NCBI RefSeq assembly: GCF_029837695.1
Contig: NZ_JAOEEA010000002.1
Location: 429,058 to 493,057 of the forward strand
Origin: Pseudomonas sp. GD04019
GTDB lineage: Bacteria; Pseudomonadota; Gammaproteobacteria; Pseudomonadales; Pseudomonadaceae
Reading direction: 5' to 3'
Length of the DNA stretch: 64,000 bases
The position numbers and the translations under genes are program-made. Position 1 is the first letter of the stretch; the number at the start of each line of letters is the position of its first letter. The notes below the pieces were generated by a model. That model was not told the DNA's origin, did no database searches, and saw nothing but the letters and a program-made list of their open reading frames with translations. Below, piece by piece: positions 1 through 12,193 of the stretch.

Positions 1-376
1 CAGCAACACGCAGAAGGCCACTGAGTCGATCCGCAGCATGATCGATGCCCTGCAGGACGGCGCGCGCCAGGCGGTAGGCGCCATGCAGCAGTCCAGCGAG
101 CGGGCGGCGGCCAGCGTCAGCCATGCGCGCGAGTCCGGCGAGGTGCTGCTGCACATCGCCAACGCCATCGACGGCATCGCCGACGGCAACGTGCAGATCT
201 CCACCGCCACCGAGCAGCAGACCGCCGTGGCCAACGAGATCAGCCAGAACATCACCCAACTCAACGACAGCATTCAGGAAGTGGTCAGCGGCGCCCAGCA
301 GAGCGCCATCGCCAGCCGCGACCTGGCCCAGCTGGCCAGCGGGCAGCAGGGGCAAGTGCAGCGTTTCCGCGCCTGA
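1..376 (+). CDS. Methyl-accepting chemotaxis protein, C-terminal fragment
   Basis: Only the last ~125 codons are inside the window; the open frame enters from the left edge at base 2. The residues are typical of the distal cytoplasmic signalling helix of chemoreceptors: long heptads rich in Ala, Gln, Ser and Glu, including the stretch STATEQQTAVANEIS and the end QLASGQQGQVQRF, which is characteristic of Pseudomonas receptors. Such proteins couple to CheA/CheW at the inner membrane. The ligand cannot be guessed because the sensor domain is outside the window. No CheR/CheB-binding pentapeptide is present at the C-terminus. Confidence 0.9.
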   Translation, partial: SNTQKATESIRSMIDALQDGARQAVGAMQQSSERAAASVSHARESGEVLLHIANAIDGIADGNVQISTATEQQTAVANEISQNITQLNDSIQEVVSGAQQSAIASRDLAQLASGQQGQVQRFRA

Positions 377-700
377 ATCGGCCATTCGGTCCGTCGCCGC
401 CCGGCGATGGACCGCTCTATCTCGACCGTTCGTCGATTTTTGCCGCTGCGTCAGCCCTAACAAGCGAGGCGAGAAGGCTCTAGCGCGGAGTTGGCCCAGG
501 CGTAGCGGCGCATCCTGATGCAACGCCTCTGCCATGGGGGCTGACGGCCTTCGGGCCGTTTGCCGGGCTGGCGGCACGACCGAAAACCGCGGAAAAAGTG
601 CTAGACCATCTGCGTCCGCGCCTTATGCCCCATCCGCCTAAAGCCGGCGCTCGCAAGGCCATAGACTGAGACTCCCAGGCCGAAATCCAGGGAGAACCCT
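377..700. other. Intergenic region with small hairpin
   Basis: This stretch of 324 bases holds no convincing gene. It contains a perfect 6-bp stem with a TTCG tetraloop (ACGGCC at 544-549, GGCCGT at 554-559). It could end the chemoreceptor transcript, but the following T-run is weak. A GGGAGA ribosome-binding site lies just before the next ATG. Confidence 0.4.
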
Positions 701-1207
701 ATGGCTATCGCCATCAGTCCGATTGGCAACACTCTCTACGAGCCGCGCGCCCTGCGTCCGCTCGATGACAGTAACGGCGCACCGAACGTGCGTAATCGTT
801 TCGATACCGAGCTCAACCCCACCAGCGCCGAGCGCCTGCAGGACCGTCTGGAGCTGGCGCGGGAAAGAGCCGCCGAGCGTTCCGCGCGTCAGCAGGAGCT
901 GGCCGAGGAGCGGCGGCAGCTGCTGCGTGAAGAGCTCGCCGAGCAGGCACGGCTGGCCGCGGACGAAGCTGCCAGCAACCTGCAGGACCGGCTGCGTCAG
1001 CAGCAGGTGGAGCGGGTGCTGGAGGCCCAGCGGGCCGATCAGCTGCAGCAGCCCGCCGAGCAGGATGATCCGCTGACGCCGCAGAACCTGACCCAGCAGC
1101 GGGCCGAGGTCAACCAGCTGACCTTCGGTCCGCAGCAGACGGTGACCACGCGGACCGCCATCGAGGCGATCACCACGTACCAGGAAACCCGGGACCTGAT
1201 CGCCTAA
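701..1207 (+). CDS. Conserved hypothetical coiled-coil protein
   Basis: This 168-aa protein has a GGGAGA ribosome-binding site. Residues ~45-125 are one long charged helix full of Arg, Glu, Gln and Leu (ERLQDRLELARERAAERSA and onwards), so a coiled coil is likely. The N-terminus (MAIAISPIGNTLYEPRAL) has no signal peptide. The C-terminal ~40 residues are polar. I recognise no enzymatic motif and assign no function. The gene stands alone between the chemoreceptor gene and the sugar dehydrogenase gene. Confidence 0.75.
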   Translation: MAIAISPIGNTLYEPRALRPLDDSNGAPNVRNRFDTELNPTSAERLQDRLELARERAAERSARQQELAEERRQLLREELAEQARLAADEAASNLQDRLRQQQVERVLEAQRADQLQQPAEQDDPLTPQNLTQQRAEVNQLTFGPQQTVTTRTAIEAITTYQETRDLIA

Positions 1208-1355
1208 CGCTCCGTGCGGCTGGCTGAGAAACGATCTGTGGTGATTTGGCCGCCGGTGGCGGCCGCGTGCTGGTAGTGTTGTGCCGAAGCGAGAGGCGGA
1301 ATCCCCGCGGCAGGCGCTGGTCAACGCCTGAGCACAACCAGAAAGGAAGTACACC

Positions 1356-2663
1356 ATGCACGCTCGTTCACTCCTGCCCGGCCTGCTGGCTGGGGCGTTG
1401 CTCGTCGGCTGTAGCGATGGTTCGAACCTGGCGATCGAGCAGGGCTACGGCCCGCAGCCGCAGTTGCCGGCGCCGCGCGAAGGGCTGTTGCCCACCGTCA
1501 ATATCGCCCCGGCCGTGGGCTGGCCCGACGGCGGCAAACCCGCTGCCGCCGTCGGCACCCAGGTCAATGCCTTCGCCGGTGGCCTGGACCACCCGCGCTG
1601 GCTGTATGTGCTGCCCAACGGCGATGTGCTGGTGGCGGAGAGCAACGCGCCGGCGCGCGAGCCCAGCGGCCTGAAAGACTGGATCGCCGGCAAGGTGATG
1701 GCGAAGGCCGGCGCCGGGGTGCCCAGCGCGGATCGCATCAGCCTGCTGCGCGATGCCGACCACGATGGCGTGGCCGAGCTGCGCACGGTGTTCCTCGAAC
1801 AGCTGCACTCGCCGTTCGGCATGGTGCTGGTGGGCGATCGGCTGTATGTGGCCAATGCCGATGCGCTGGTGCGTTTTCCCTACCAGGCAGGCCAGACCCG
1901 CATCGAGGCCGATGGCGTCAAGGTCACCGACCTGCCGGCCGGGATCAATCACCACTGGACCAAGAACGTCATCGCCAGCCGCGACGGCAGCAAGCTGTAC
2001 GTCACCGTCGGCTCCAACAGCAATGTCGGCGAGAATGGCATGGAGATGGAGAAGGGCCGTGCGGCGATCTGGGAAGTCGACCCGGCCAGCGGCCACAAGC
2101 GCCTGTTCGCCAGCGGCCTGCGCAACCCCAACGGCCTGGCCTGGGAGCCGGTGAGCGGCAAGCTGTGGACCTCGGTCAACGAGCGCGACGAGATCGGCGA
2201 TGACCTGGTGCCGGACTACATCACCTCGGTGCGCGACGGCGGCTTCTACGGTTGGCCCTACAGCTACTTCGGCCAGCATGTCGATGCCCGGGTGCAGCCT
2301 CAGAAGCCCGAGCTGGTGGCCCAGGCCATCGTCCCCGACTACGCCCTCGGCGCGCACACCGCCTCGCTGGGCATCGCCTTTGCCGATCGGGCGCAGCTGC
2401 CACCCTTCAAGGAGGGCCTGTTCATCGGCCAGCACGGCTCGTGGAACCGCAAGCCGCACAGTGGCTACAAGGTGATCTTCGTGCCCTTCAAGGACGGCAT
2501 GCCCAGTGGCATGCCACAGGATGTGCTGAGCGGCTTCCTCGACGGCGAGGCCCAGGCCATGGGCCGCCCGGCGGGCGTGGTGGTCGACGGCCAGGGCGCG
2601 CTGCTGGTGGCGGACGATGTGGGCAACCTGATCTGGCGCGTCAGCGCCAAGGCGAGTGAGTAG
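1356..2663 (+). CDS. PQQ-dependent sugar (glucose/sorbosone) dehydrogenase-like lipoprotein
   Basis: This 435-aa protein begins with a lipoprotein signal whose lipobox LVGC places the acylated Cys at residue 19, so it should be membrane-anchored and face the periplasm. The body matches the soluble glucose dehydrogenase/sorbosone dehydrogenase beta-propeller: [20 protein letters not shown] near residue 75, [13 protein letters not shown], and [15 protein letters not shown] near residue 252, the conserved 'RNPnGla' segment near the PQQ site. Later [10 protein letters not shown] is also typical. Such enzymes oxidise aldoses with PQQ as cofactor; the substrate is not deducible. The stop overlaps the GTG start of the TonB receptor gene, suggesting translational coupling. 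Confidence 0.88.
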   Translation: MHARSLLPGLLAGALLVGCSDGSNLAIEQGYGPQPQLPAPREGLLPTVNIAPAVGWPDGGKPAAAVGTQVNAFAGGLDHPRWLYVLPNGDVLVAESNAPAREPSGLKDWIAGKVMAKAGAGVPSADRISLLRDADHDGVAELRTVFLEQLHSPFGMVLVGDRLYVANADALVRFPYQAGQTRIEADGVKVTDLPAGINHHWTKNVIASRDGSKLYVTVGSNSNVGENGMEMEKGRAAIWEVDPASGHKRLFASGLRNPNGLAWEPVSGKLWTSVNERDEIGDDLVPDYITSVRDGGFYGWPYSYFGQHVDARVQPQKPELVAQAIVPDYALGAHTASLGIAFADRAQLPPFKEGLFIGQHGSWNRKPHSGYKVIFVPFKDGMPSGMPQDVLSGFLDGEAQAMGRPAGVVVDGQGALLVADDVGNLIWRVSAKASE

Positions 2664-4737
2664 GCGGGTGTCGCGGCGCCTTCCCGCCCTGTTCGCGCTG
2701 CTGCTGCCCGGCCCGTTGTTGGCCGGCGAGGCTGTGCTGCTCGATCCCTCGGTGATCAGTGGCTCGCGCAGCGCCGAGCGCAGCTTCGACCTGCCGTTCT
2801 CGGTCGATAGCCTGGATCGGCGCACCATCAGCGAAGGGCAGCCGGGCATCAACGCCTCCGAGGTGCTGCAGCGGGTGCCGGGGCTGGTGGTGCAGAACCG
2901 GCAGAATTACGCCCAGGACCTGCAGGTGTCGTCGCGTGGTTTCGGCTCCCGCGCCACCTTCGGGGTGCGCGGCATCAAGCTGCTCGTCGACGGCATCCCG
3001 GCCAGCACGCCGGACGGCCAGGGCCAGCTGGCCACCTTCGACCTCGACAACGCCGAGCGCATCGAGGTGCTGCGCGGGCCGATGGCGACTATGTACGGCA
3101 GCAACGCGGGCGGTGTGATCCAGCTGTTCTCCCGCGATGGCGAGGGACCGCCGCAGGTGTCCGCCGGTACCGCCTGGGGCAGCGACCAGCTGAGCCGACA
3201 GCGGCTGAGCGCCGAGGGCGGCAACCAGTGGGGCGGCTTCCTCGTTGACAGCTCGCGGCTGGATACCGACGGTTACCGCGACCACAGCGCGGCTCGGCGC
3301 GAGCAGACCTTCGCCAAGCTCAGCCTGCATCCGGACGACGACACGCGTTTGGCCCTTAGCTTCAGCGACTTCAACCAGCAGAGCGACGATCCGCTGGGGC
3401 TGACCTGGGATGCCTACCAGGCCGACCCGCGCGCGGCGCCGGCGGTGGCCGAACTGTTCGATACGCGCAAGAGCATCGATCAGCAGCAGCTGGGCCTGAA
3501 CCTCGAGCGCCAGTTCGGCGCGGCCAGCCTGCAGGCCACGCTGTATGCGGGAGCGCGGCGGGTGGTGCAGTACCAGTCGATCCCCGTCGCCGTGCAGAGC
3601 AACCCGAAACACGCCGGCGGGGTGATCGACTTCGACCGCGAATTCCATGGTGGCAGCCTGCGCTGGCTGCAACCGGTGGCGGCCCTGCCCGGCGAGTTCG
3701 AGTGGGTGCTGGGACTCGATTACGACCAGAGCGAGGACGACCGCCAGGGCTACGAGAATTTTCTCGGCAGCCAGCTGGGCGTGAAGGGCCAGCTGCGCCG
3801 CGACGAACTGGATCGGGTCACCAGCCTCGATCCCTACCTGCAGGCCAACTGGCGCCTGGGCGACTGGACCCTGCAGGCGGGCCTGCGGCACAACCGCGTG
3901 GAGGTGGAGGTCGATGATCGCTACCGCAGCAACGGCGACGACAGCGGCAGCCGCACCTACCAGCAGACCACGCCCGCCTTCGGCGTGCTGTATGCCTTCA
4001 CGCCCGAGCTGAACGGCTATGTCAGCGTCGGCCGGGGCTTCGAGACACCGACCCTGAGCGAGCTGGCCTACTCGCCCGCTGCCGGCGGCTTCAACCTGCA
4101 GCTCGATGCGGCGACCAGCATCCAGTACGAACTGGGCATCAAGGCCCTGCTGGGCGAAGGGGCGCGGCTGAATGCCGCCCTGTTCCAGATCGAGACCGAG
4201 GATGAGCTGGTGGTGGCCGGCTCATCCTCCGGTCGCACCACCTACCAGAATGCCGCGCAGACCCTGCGTCGTGGCATCGAGCTGGGCCTGGAACAGCAGT
4301 GGGGCGAGCAGTGGCAGGCCAGCCTGGCCTACACCTACCTGCAGGCGACCTACGACCAGGACTTCAGCAGCGCCGGGCGGCAGATCGAGGCGGGCAATCG
4401 ACTGCCCGGCGTGCCGACCACCACCCTGTACGGCGAGCTGCTCTGGCGCACCAGCGACACGCTCTCCACGGCCGTCGAGGGCCTGTACCGCAGCAAGGTG
4501 TATGTCGAGGACAGCAACCAGCAACGCCCGGCGCCGGGCTATGCGGTGTTCAACTGGCGCGTGCGCCATGAGCTGAGCCTGCAGCAATGGACCTTCGGCC
4601 AGACCCTGCGCCTGGATAACCTGCTGGATCGCGACTACATCGGCTCGGTCATCGTGGCCGAGGGCAATGGTCGCTATTACGAGCCGGCGCCGGGGCGCAA
4701 CTGGTACCTCGGCGCCGATCTCGCCTTCAACTTCTGA
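2656..4737 (+). CDS. TonB-dependent outer-membrane receptor
   Basis: The 693-aa protein starts at a GTG inside the end of the preceding gene. A signal peptide ([19 protein letters not shown]) is followed by a plug domain at ~35-155 ([52 protein letters not shown]) and a 22-strand-type barrel. It ends in the outer-membrane signature with a terminal Phe (LGADLAFNF). It imports a bound ligand using TonB energy. The plug resembles FecA-like and uncharacterised receptors rather than a specific siderophore class, so the ligand is unknown. The overlap with the PQQ dehydrogenase gene may mean the two act on a common substrate; that is inference. Confidence 0.9.
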   Translation: MSRRVSRRLPALFALLLPGPLLAGEAVLLDPSVISGSRSAERSFDLPFSVDSLDRRTISEGQPGINASEVLQRVPGLVVQNRQNYAQDLQVSSRGFGSRATFGVRGIKLLVDGIPASTPDGQGQLATFDLDNAERIEVLRGPMATMYGSNAGGVIQLFSRDGEGPPQVSAGTAWGSDQLSRQRLSAEGGNQWGGFLVDSSRLDTDGYRDHSAARREQTFAKLSLHPDDDTRLALSFSDFNQQSDDPLGLTWDAYQADPRAAPAVAELFDTRKSIDQQQLGLNLERQFGAASLQATLYAGARRVVQYQSIPVAVQSNPKHAGGVIDFDREFHGGSLRWLQPVAALPGEFEWVLGLDYDQSEDDRQGYENFLGSQLGVKGQLRRDELDRVTSLDPYLQANWRLGDWTLQAGLRHNRVEVEVDDRYRSNGDDSGSRTYQQTTPAFGVLYAFTPELNGYVSVGRGFETPTLSELAYSPAAGGFNLQLDAATSIQYELGIKALLGEGARLNAALFQIETEDELVVAGSSSGRTTYQNAAQTLRRGIELGLEQQWGEQWQASLAYTYLQATYDQDFSSAGRQIEAGNRLPGVPTTTLYGELLWRTSDTLSTAVEGLYRSKVYVEDSNQQRPAPGYAVFNWRVRHELSLQQWTFGQTLRLDNLLDRDYIGSVIVAEGNGRYYEPAPGRNWYLGADLAFNF

Positions 4738-4846
4738 CCGCTCGACTGGAATGGCTGCAAGGCCAGTGCTTTGGCACGGCGGGAATGTCCCCGTGCAGAG
4801 CACCGTGGATTAGGCTGCAGGCACAACAACAAGAAGGATTCCACTC

Positions 4847-5913
4847 ATGCGCAAGGCGTTGCTGTTCATGGTACTCGCCGGTGTCAGCCATCTGCTGTTC
4901 TGGCCCACGGCGTTGCAGCCGGTGGCCTGGCAACCCGGCCCGCTACCCAAGGCCGAAGGCGTATGGGCGCCCAACGCGCGCCTGGACGGCGCGGTGCTGG
5001 AACAGTCCGGCCTCGACGGCCCGGACACCGTGGTGGTGGATGGCCTGGGCCGGCGCTACAGCGGCATCGGCGACGGGCGCATCCTGCGCTGGCAGGCGGG
5101 TGCGGCTGCGCAGACCTTCGTCACCCTGGCCGGGCGCCCGGTGGGCATGAACTTCGGCCCGGACGGCAGCCTGTACGCGGCGGACGAGGCCAACGCCAAG
5201 GTCTGGCGGGTGTCGCCAGAGGGGCGTTCGGAGGTCGTGGTACAGAGCGATGCCCAGCAGCGCTTCACCTTCCTCAACGATGTGTTCGTCGCCCGCGACG
5301 GCCGTCTGTTCTTCACCGAGGCCTCCAGCCGCTGGGGCCTGGCCGACAACAAGCGCGCGTTGCTGGAGCACGGCGGCGACGGTGGCGTGTTCGTGCGCTA
5401 TCCGGACGGCCGCATCGAGCGGGTGATGGATGGCCTGCAGTTCGCCAACGGCGTGGTGTTGAGCCCGGACGAGTCCTACCTGCTGGTGGCCGAGACCGGC
5501 GCCTATCGCATCACCCGCCTGTGGATAGGCGGGGCGCGGGCCGGCCAGCGCGAGGTGCTGGTGGACAACCTGCCGGGCTTCCCTGGCGACCTGTCCATCG
5601 CCCCGGACGGCAGCTACTGGTGCTCGTTCTTCTCGCCGCGCAAGGCCGTGCTCGATGCGCTGGGGCCCTGGCCGTTCCTGCGCAAGGTCGCTTCGCGCCT
5701 GCCGCCGGCGCTGCTGGCGCGGCCCAGCCGCTATCCCCACGTGTTCCGTTTCGATGGCGAGGGCCGGGTGCTGGAGAGCCTGCAGGCCTCGCCGGACAGC
5801 ACGCTGCCCAGCTTCAGCAGCGTGGTACAGGTGGGTGATGAACTGCTGCTCGGCACGCCCGGCGGGGTGGGCGAGATCGATGCGGATGGCGCCTATCGGG
5901 TCGGCCTGTCGCC

Positions 5914-5917
<4 letters not shown>
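4847..5917 (+). CDS. SMP-30/strictosidine synthase-like beta-propeller protein
   Basis: This 356-aa protein has an N-terminal hydrophobic segment (LLFMVLAGVSHLLFW) likely to anchor or export it. The rest is the six-bladed propeller of the strictosidine synthase-like/SMP-30 superfamily: GLDGPDTVVVDGLGRRYSG, LNDVFVARDGRLFFTEASS, GLQFANGVVLSPDESYLLVAE and LPGFPGDLSIAPDGSYW. Bacterial members are mostly uncharacterised hydrolases or lactonases. It lies downstream of the TonB receptor gene with its own AAGGA ribosome-binding site. Its end overlaps the end of the convergent recQ-like gene by 4 bases. Confidence 0.85.
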
Positions 5918-7851
<1,934 letters not shown>

Positions 7852-7993
7852 TCGCTGGCGGCTTTGAGTGGCTGCAGACCATAGCGCGCGCCGACATGGG
7901 CTACCAGCGGCCGTGGTGTTTGCTCGGCACGTGGCAAGCCTGCGTATGGCGATCTAGGCTCGTCGCAGGCAGTTCACCAATAGCGGGTTCGAC

Positions 7994-8824
7994 ATGAGCA
8001 AACAGAAGAAGGCAGCACAGGAAAAGGCCGAGGTATCCGCCAAGGCAACGGACGCAAAACTCTCGCGCAAGGACTACGAGGAGCAGCTGCACAAGCTGCA
8101 CGTCGAGCTGGTCAAGCTGCAGCAGTGGGTGGTGGCCAGTGGCGCCAAGGTGGTGATTGTCTTCGAGGGGCGTGATGGCGCCGGCAAGGGCGGCACCATC
8201 AAGGCGCTGACCGAGCGGGTCAGCCCGCGGGTGTTCCGCGTGGTGGCGCTGCCAGCGCCCACCGAACGGGAGAAGAGCCAGATGTACGTGCAGCGCTATC
8301 TCACCCACATGCCGGCGGCGGGGGAGGTCGTGATCTTCGACCGCAGCTGGTACAACCGTGCCGGGGTGGAGCGGGTGATGGGCTTCTGCAGCGAGAGCCA
8401 GGTGCAGAAGTTCCTCGCCCAGGCGCCCATGTTCGAGCGCACCATGGTCGAGTCGGGGATCATCCTGCTCAAGTATTGGCTGGAGGTCAGCCCGCAGGAG
8501 CAGGAGAAGCGCCTGCGTGCGCGCATCGACGATGGGCGCAAGACCTGGAAGCTGTCGCCGATGGACATCAAGTCGTTCAACCGCTGGGACGATTACACCC
8601 AGGCCCGCGACGAGATGTTCGAGTCCACCGACACGCCCTGGGCGCCCTGGTTCGTGGCGCGTTCGGAAGACAAGAAGCGGGTGAGGCTGAACCTGATCAG
8701 CCACCTGCTGGGGCAGATTCCCTACCAGCCGGTGGAACAGCCCAAGGTCAAGCTGCCCAAGCGCAAGATCGGCAAGTACAAGGCGGCCAACTACCCGTTC
8801 AAGTTCATCGCCGAGCCGTTCTGA
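7994..8824 (+). CDS. ppk2: Polyphosphate kinase 2 (PPK2) family
   Basis: This 276-aa cytoplasmic kinase transfers phosphate between polyphosphate and nucleotides. The Walker A loop is FEGRDGAGKGG (~residues 55-65) and the Walker B/lid region is VVIFDRSWYNRAGVERVMGF. The sequence DIKSFNRWDDYTQARDEMF is the classic PPK2 signature. A lysine-rich helical N-terminus of ~40 residues precedes the domain. Whether it prefers GDP, ADP or AMP cannot be fixed from the motifs. It is a single-gene unit ended by the terminator at ~8914. Confidence 0.93.
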   Translation: MSKQKKAAQEKAEVSAKATDAKLSRKDYEEQLHKLHVELVKLQQWVVASGAKVVIVFEGRDGAGKGGTIKALTERVSPRVFRVVALPAPTEREKSQMYVQRYLTHMPAAGEVVIFDRSWYNRAGVERVMGFCSESQVQKFLAQAPMFERTMVESGIILLKYWLEVSPQEQEKRLRARIDDGRKTWKLSPMDIKSFNRWDDYTQARDEMFESTDTPWAPWFVARSEDKKRVRLNLISHLLGQIPYQPVEQPKVKLPKRKIGKYKAANYPFKFIAEPF

Positions 8825-8849
8825 TGGCTCGATTGGGTAGTGACACGCG

Positions 8850-8872
8850 GTAGGTGGGCGGGTGAAACCCGC
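8850..8872. repeat. Small intergenic palindrome (REP-like)
   Basis: GCGGGT (8858-8863), GAA and ACCCGC (8867-8872) form a perfect hairpin beginning with GGTAGGTGGG. The same GGTAGGTGGG start occurs near 21247, again beside a palindrome between genes. Pseudomonas genomes carry families of short dispersed palindromes; membership is inference. Confidence 0.35.
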
Positions 8873-8913
8873 GTTGTGCTTGCGCGGTTACACCCGCATC
8901 TCTGAGATGCATG

Positions 8914-8942
8914 AAAAAGCCCCGCCGGAGCGGGGCGTTTTC
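8914..8942. terminator. Bidirectional Rho-independent terminator
   Basis: A 7-bp GC stem (GCCCCGC at 8919-8925, GCGGGGC at 8930-8936) has a CGGA loop, an A-run on the left and a T-run on the right. It lies between the convergent ppk2 and uraA genes and can serve both. Confidence 0.85.
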
Positions 8943-8944
8943 AT

Positions 8945-10207
8945 TCAGATCTCCGGATCGATCGGCGGGTGCTTGTGCCAGGCGCTGCCGCCGGGCAGCA
9001 ACAGGTTCAGCGCCAGGGCGCTGATGGCGCACAGGGAGATGCCGGAGAGGGCGAACTCCTTGCCGCCGATGACCATGCCGCCGATGCCGAACACCAGGGT
9101 CACCGAGACGATGATCAGGTTGCGCGCCTCGGACAGGTCCACCTGGTGGCGGATCAGGGTGTTCAGGCCGACCACCGCGATGGAGCCGAACAGCAGGCAG
9201 AGGATGCCGCCCATCACCGGTACCGGGATGGCCTGCAGCGCCGCGCCGAACTTGCCGATGAAGGCCAGGGTGATGGCGAAGATCGCCGCCCAGGTCATCA
9301 CCTTGGGGTTGAAACTCTTGGTCAGCATCACCGCGCCGGTGACTTCGGCGTAGGTGGTGTTGGGCGGGCCACCGAACAGGCCGGCGGCCGAGGTGGCCAG
9401 GCCGTCGCCGAGCAGGGTGCGGTGCAGGCCGGGCTTGCGCACGAAGTCCTTGCCGGTGACGGTGCCGACGGCGATCACCCCGCCGATGTGCTCGATGGCC
9501 GGCGCCAGGGCCACCGGCACCATGTACAGGATGGCGCCCAGGTGGAACTCGGGGGCGACGAAGTTGGGCATGGCCAGCCAGGGCGCGGCGGCGATGCCGG
9601 CGGTGTCGATCACGCCGAAGAAGGCGGCCAGGGCGCAGCCGACAAAGATGCCGGCGAGGATCGGCACCAGGCGGAACAGCCCGCGACCGAGCACGGCCAC
9701 CAGCAGGGTGGTGACCAGTGCCGGCATGGAGATGAACATGGCGGTCTGGTAGGGCACCAGTTCGGCCGCGCCGTCGCCGGTCTTGCCCATGGCCATGTTC
9801 ACCGCGACCGGCGACAGGGCCAGGCCGATGGCGATGATCACCGGGCCGATCACTACCGGCGGCAGGATGCGGTCGATAAAGCCCGGGCCCTTCAGCTTCA
9901 CGGCCAGGCCGAGGAAGGTGTAGACGAAGCCGGCGGCGACCACGCCGCCGAGCACCGCCGGCAGGCCGAACTCACCCTTGGCGGCAATGATCGGCGCGAT
10001 GAAGGCGAAGGACGAGGCGAGGAACACTGGCACCTGGCGCCCAGTGGCCAGCTGGAACAGCAAGGTGCCGATGCCGGCGGTGAACAGCGCCACGTTCGGG
10101 TCCATGCCGGTGATCAGCGGCATCAGCACCAGTGCGCCGAAGGCCACGAAGAGCATCTGCGCGCCCGACAGAATCTGCCGTGGCAGCGGGTCGTTGTACT
10201 CGCTCAT
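8945..10207 (-). CDS. uraA: Uracil permease (NCS2 family)
   Basis: This 420-aa inner-membrane protein has about 14 hydrophobic segments and belongs to the nucleobase-ascorbate/NCS2 transporters. Supporting residues include QMLFVAFGALVLMPLITGMDP near the start, FLASSFAFIAPIIAAKG, and EHIGGVIAVGTVTGKDF with the conserved Glu-His. GLHRTLLGDGLATSAAGLFGGPPNTTYAE is the NCS2 signature region. The chosen ATG gives the usual start MSEYNDPLPRQ; longer readings would add a non-conserved Arg-rich tail. It is 2 bases downstream of upp and clearly co-transcribed with it for uracil uptake and salvage. Confidence 0.95.
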   Translation of the reverse strand: MSEYNDPLPRQILSGAQMLFVAFGALVLMPLITGMDPNVALFTAGIGTLLFQLATGRQVPVFLASSFAFIAPIIAAKGEFGLPAVLGGVVAAGFVYTFLGLAVKLKGPGFIDRILPPVVIGPVIIAIGLALSPVAVNMAMGKTGDGAAELVPYQTAMFISMPALVTTLLVAVLGRGLFRLVPILAGIFVGCALAAFFGVIDTAGIAAAPWLAMPNFVAPEFHLGAILYMVPVALAPAIEHIGGVIAVGTVTGKDFVRKPGLHRTLLGDGLATSAAGLFGGPPNTTYAEVTGAVMLTKSFNPKVMTWAAIFAITLAFIGKFGAALQAIPVPVMGGILCLLFGSIAVVGLNTLIRHQVDLSEARNLIIVSVTLVFGIGGMVIGGKEFALSGISLCAISALALNLLLPGGSAWHKHPPIDPEI

Positions 10208-10209
10208 GC

Positions 10210-10848
10210 TCAGGCGTCCTTCTGCTTGGTGCCGAAGATCTTGTCGCCGGCATCGCCCAGGCCGGGAATGATGTAGCCGTGCTCGTTGAGGCACTGGTCG
10301 ATGGAGGCGGTATAGATGGTCACGTCCGGGTGAGCGTCCTCGACCTTCTTGATGCCCTCGGGGGCGGCGACCAGCACCATGGCGCGGATTTCCTTGCAGC
10401 CGGCCTTCTTCAGCAGGTCGATGGTGGCGACCATGGAACCGCCGGTGGCGAGCATCGGGTCGACGATCAGCGCCAGGCGCTCGTCGATCTCCGGCGCCAG
10501 CTTCTCCAGGTAGGTGTGCGCCTGCAGGGTTTCCTCGTTACGGGCGATGCCCACGGCGCTGACCTTGGCACCCGGCACCAGGCTGAGCACGCCCTCGAGC
10601 ATGCCGATGCCGGCGCGCAGGATCGGTACCACGGTGATCTTCTTGCCGGCAATCTTCTCCACCTGCACCGGCCCGGCCCAGCCCTGGATCTCGTAGTTCT
10701 CCAGCGGCAGGTCGTTGGTCGCCTCGTAGGTCAGCAGGGCGCCCACTTCCTGGGCCAGTTCGCGGAAGTTCTTGGTGCTGATGTCGGCGCGGCGCATCAG
10801 GCCGATCTTGTGGCGGATCAGCGGATGGCGGATCTCACGAATGGGCAT
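10210..10848 (-). CDS. upp: Uracil phosphoribosyltransferase
   Basis: This 212-aa enzyme converts uracil and PRPP to UMP. Signature segments are [17 protein letters not shown] at the start, the PRPP loop [20 protein letters not shown], and the uracil-binding C-terminus [18 protein letters not shown]. The length is standard. It is the first gene of the upp-uraA operon and is divergent from the hypoxanthine phosphoribosyltransferase gene across a 187-base region that must hold both promoters. Confidence 0.97.
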   Translation of the reverse strand: MPIREIRHPLIRHKIGLMRRADISTKNFRELAQEVGALLTYEATNDLPLENYEIQGWAGPVQVEKIAGKKITVVPILRAGIGMLEGVLSLVPGAKVSAVGIARNEETLQAHTYLEKLAPEIDERLALIVDPMLATGGSMVATIDLLKKAGCKEIRAMVLVAAPEGIKKVEDAHPDVTIYTASIDQCLNEHGYIIPGLGDAGDKIFGTKQKDA

Positions 10849-11035
10849 GCGGAGTTCTCCGGGGCGGAAAGGAAATTCTGGCTAGAGTGTAATACCAGCT
10901 GGAGGCCGCGCAGTTTACTGGTTTGTCTGAGCTGATGGTCAGGAAATGTACGCCCGGACTTGCCCTCGGGCGCCCATCTGAGTACCTTTGCCGGCCATTT
11001 TTTGATCAGTCCCTTTCACCTTTCCGGAGCGCGTC

Positions 11036-11593
11036 ATGTCCGCCGATCTCGCCCACATCCGCCAAGTCATGGCCGAAGCCGATTGTCTGTTCACCGAGGC
11101 CCAGGTCGAGGCTGCCATCGAGCAGCTCGGCGCGACCATCAGCGCCGAGCTGGCCGAGAGCAATCCGGTGGTGTTCTGCGTGATGAACGGCGGGCTGATC
11201 TTCGCCGGCAAGCTGCTGCCCAAGCTGAACTTCCCGCTGGAACTGTCGTACCTGCACGCCACCCGCTACCGCAGCGAGACCACCGGCGGCGAGCTGTTCT
11301 GGAAGGCCAAGCCGGAAATCTCCTTCATCGACCGCGAAGTGCTGATCATCGACGACATCCTCGACGAGGGGCACACCCTCTCGGCCATCATCGAGTTCTG
11401 CAAGCACGCCGGCGCCAGCGCCGTGCACACCGCCGTGCTGATCGACAAGACCCACGACCGCAAGGCCCGCCCGGACCTCAAGGCCGATTACGTCGGCCTG
11501 CCCTGCGAGGACCGCTTCATCTTCGGCTACGGCATGGACTACAAGGGCTACTGGCGCAACGCCGCGGGCATCTTCGCGGTAAAAGGCCTGTAA
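11036..11593 (+). CDS. hpt: Hypoxanthine-guanine phosphoribosyltransferase
   Basis: This 185-aa purine-salvage enzyme makes IMP or GMP from the base and PRPP. The type I PRTase PRPP motif is VLIIDDILDEGHTLSAI, and the N-terminal SNPVVFCVMNGGLIFAGKLL loop is typical of HPRT. The KADYVGLPCEDRFIFGYGMD region matches the base-binding hood. In P. aeruginosa the same neighbours (upp, uraA) are found. The stop is immediately followed by the GTG of the cupin gene. Confidence 0.93.
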   Translation: MSADLAHIRQVMAEADCLFTEAQVEAAIEQLGATISAELAESNPVVFCVMNGGLIFAGKLLPKLNFPLELSYLHATRYRSETTGGELFWKAKPEISFIDREVLIIDDILDEGHTLSAIIEFCKHAGASAVHTAVLIDKTHDRKARPDLKADYVGLPCEDRFIFGYGMDYKGYWRNAAGIFAVKGL

Positions 11594-12088
11594 GTGCGGG
11601 CGCCGGTGTTTCTCGACCGCGCCCTGTTCGCCGAACTGGCGGGCAAGGCCGCAGAGGCCCCGCGCCGGCGCGCCCACCACAACCTGCACGACATGAGCGA
11701 GCCCTGCCACCGAATGGCGGTGGGGCTGCAGCCCGATACCTATATTCCTCCCCATCGGCATCTCTCCGCCGACAAGGCCGAGGCCCTGCTGGTGCTGCAG
11801 GGGCGCATCGGCCTGCTGCTGTTCGCCGAAGACGGCAGCGTGCAGCAGACCCGCCTGCTCGAAGCCGGCGGTGACTGCCAGGGTGTCGACCTCGCCCCGG
11901 GCCAGTTCCACGCCCTGGTGGTACTGAGCGCCGACAGCATCCTCTTCGAATGCAAGGCCGGCCCCTATCGCCCGCTGGTCGCGGCCGAGCAGGCCGCCTG
12001 GGCGCCGCGCGAGGGCGAGGCTGGGGTAGCCGCTTACCTGGCCTGGATGCGTGCGCAGTTCCCGCCGGCCGGCGACTCGCCGGTCTAG
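11594..12088 (+). CDS. WbuC-family cupin protein
   Basis: This 164-aa protein begins with GTG directly after the hpt stop. It has the WbuC-like cupin features: FLDRALFAELAGKAAEAPR at the start, HHNLHDMSEPCHRM, the metal-binding-type PPHRHLSADKAEALLVLQGR, and the second cupin motif LAPGQFHALVVLS. WbuC proteins are found in O-antigen clusters and elsewhere, but their reaction is not established. No surface-polysaccharide genes are next to it here; tight linkage to hpt suggests only co-expression. Confidence 0.85.
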   Translation: MRAPVFLDRALFAELAGKAAEAPRRRAHHNLHDMSEPCHRMAVGLQPDTYIPPHRHLSADKAEALLVLQGRIGLLLFAEDGSVQQTRLLEAGGDCQGVDLAPGQFHALVVLSADSILFECKAGPYRPLVAAEQAAWAPREGEAGVAAYLAWMRAQFPPAGDSPV

Positions 12089-12193
12089 ACGCGGTCCGCG
12101 GGCCGTCTGGCTGCAGCCTTTAGTCGCGTTGAGCGGCGCACGGGGCGAGGGTAAACTGCCGGCCCCCGTGATGTCCGCTAGCTGGAGTGCGTG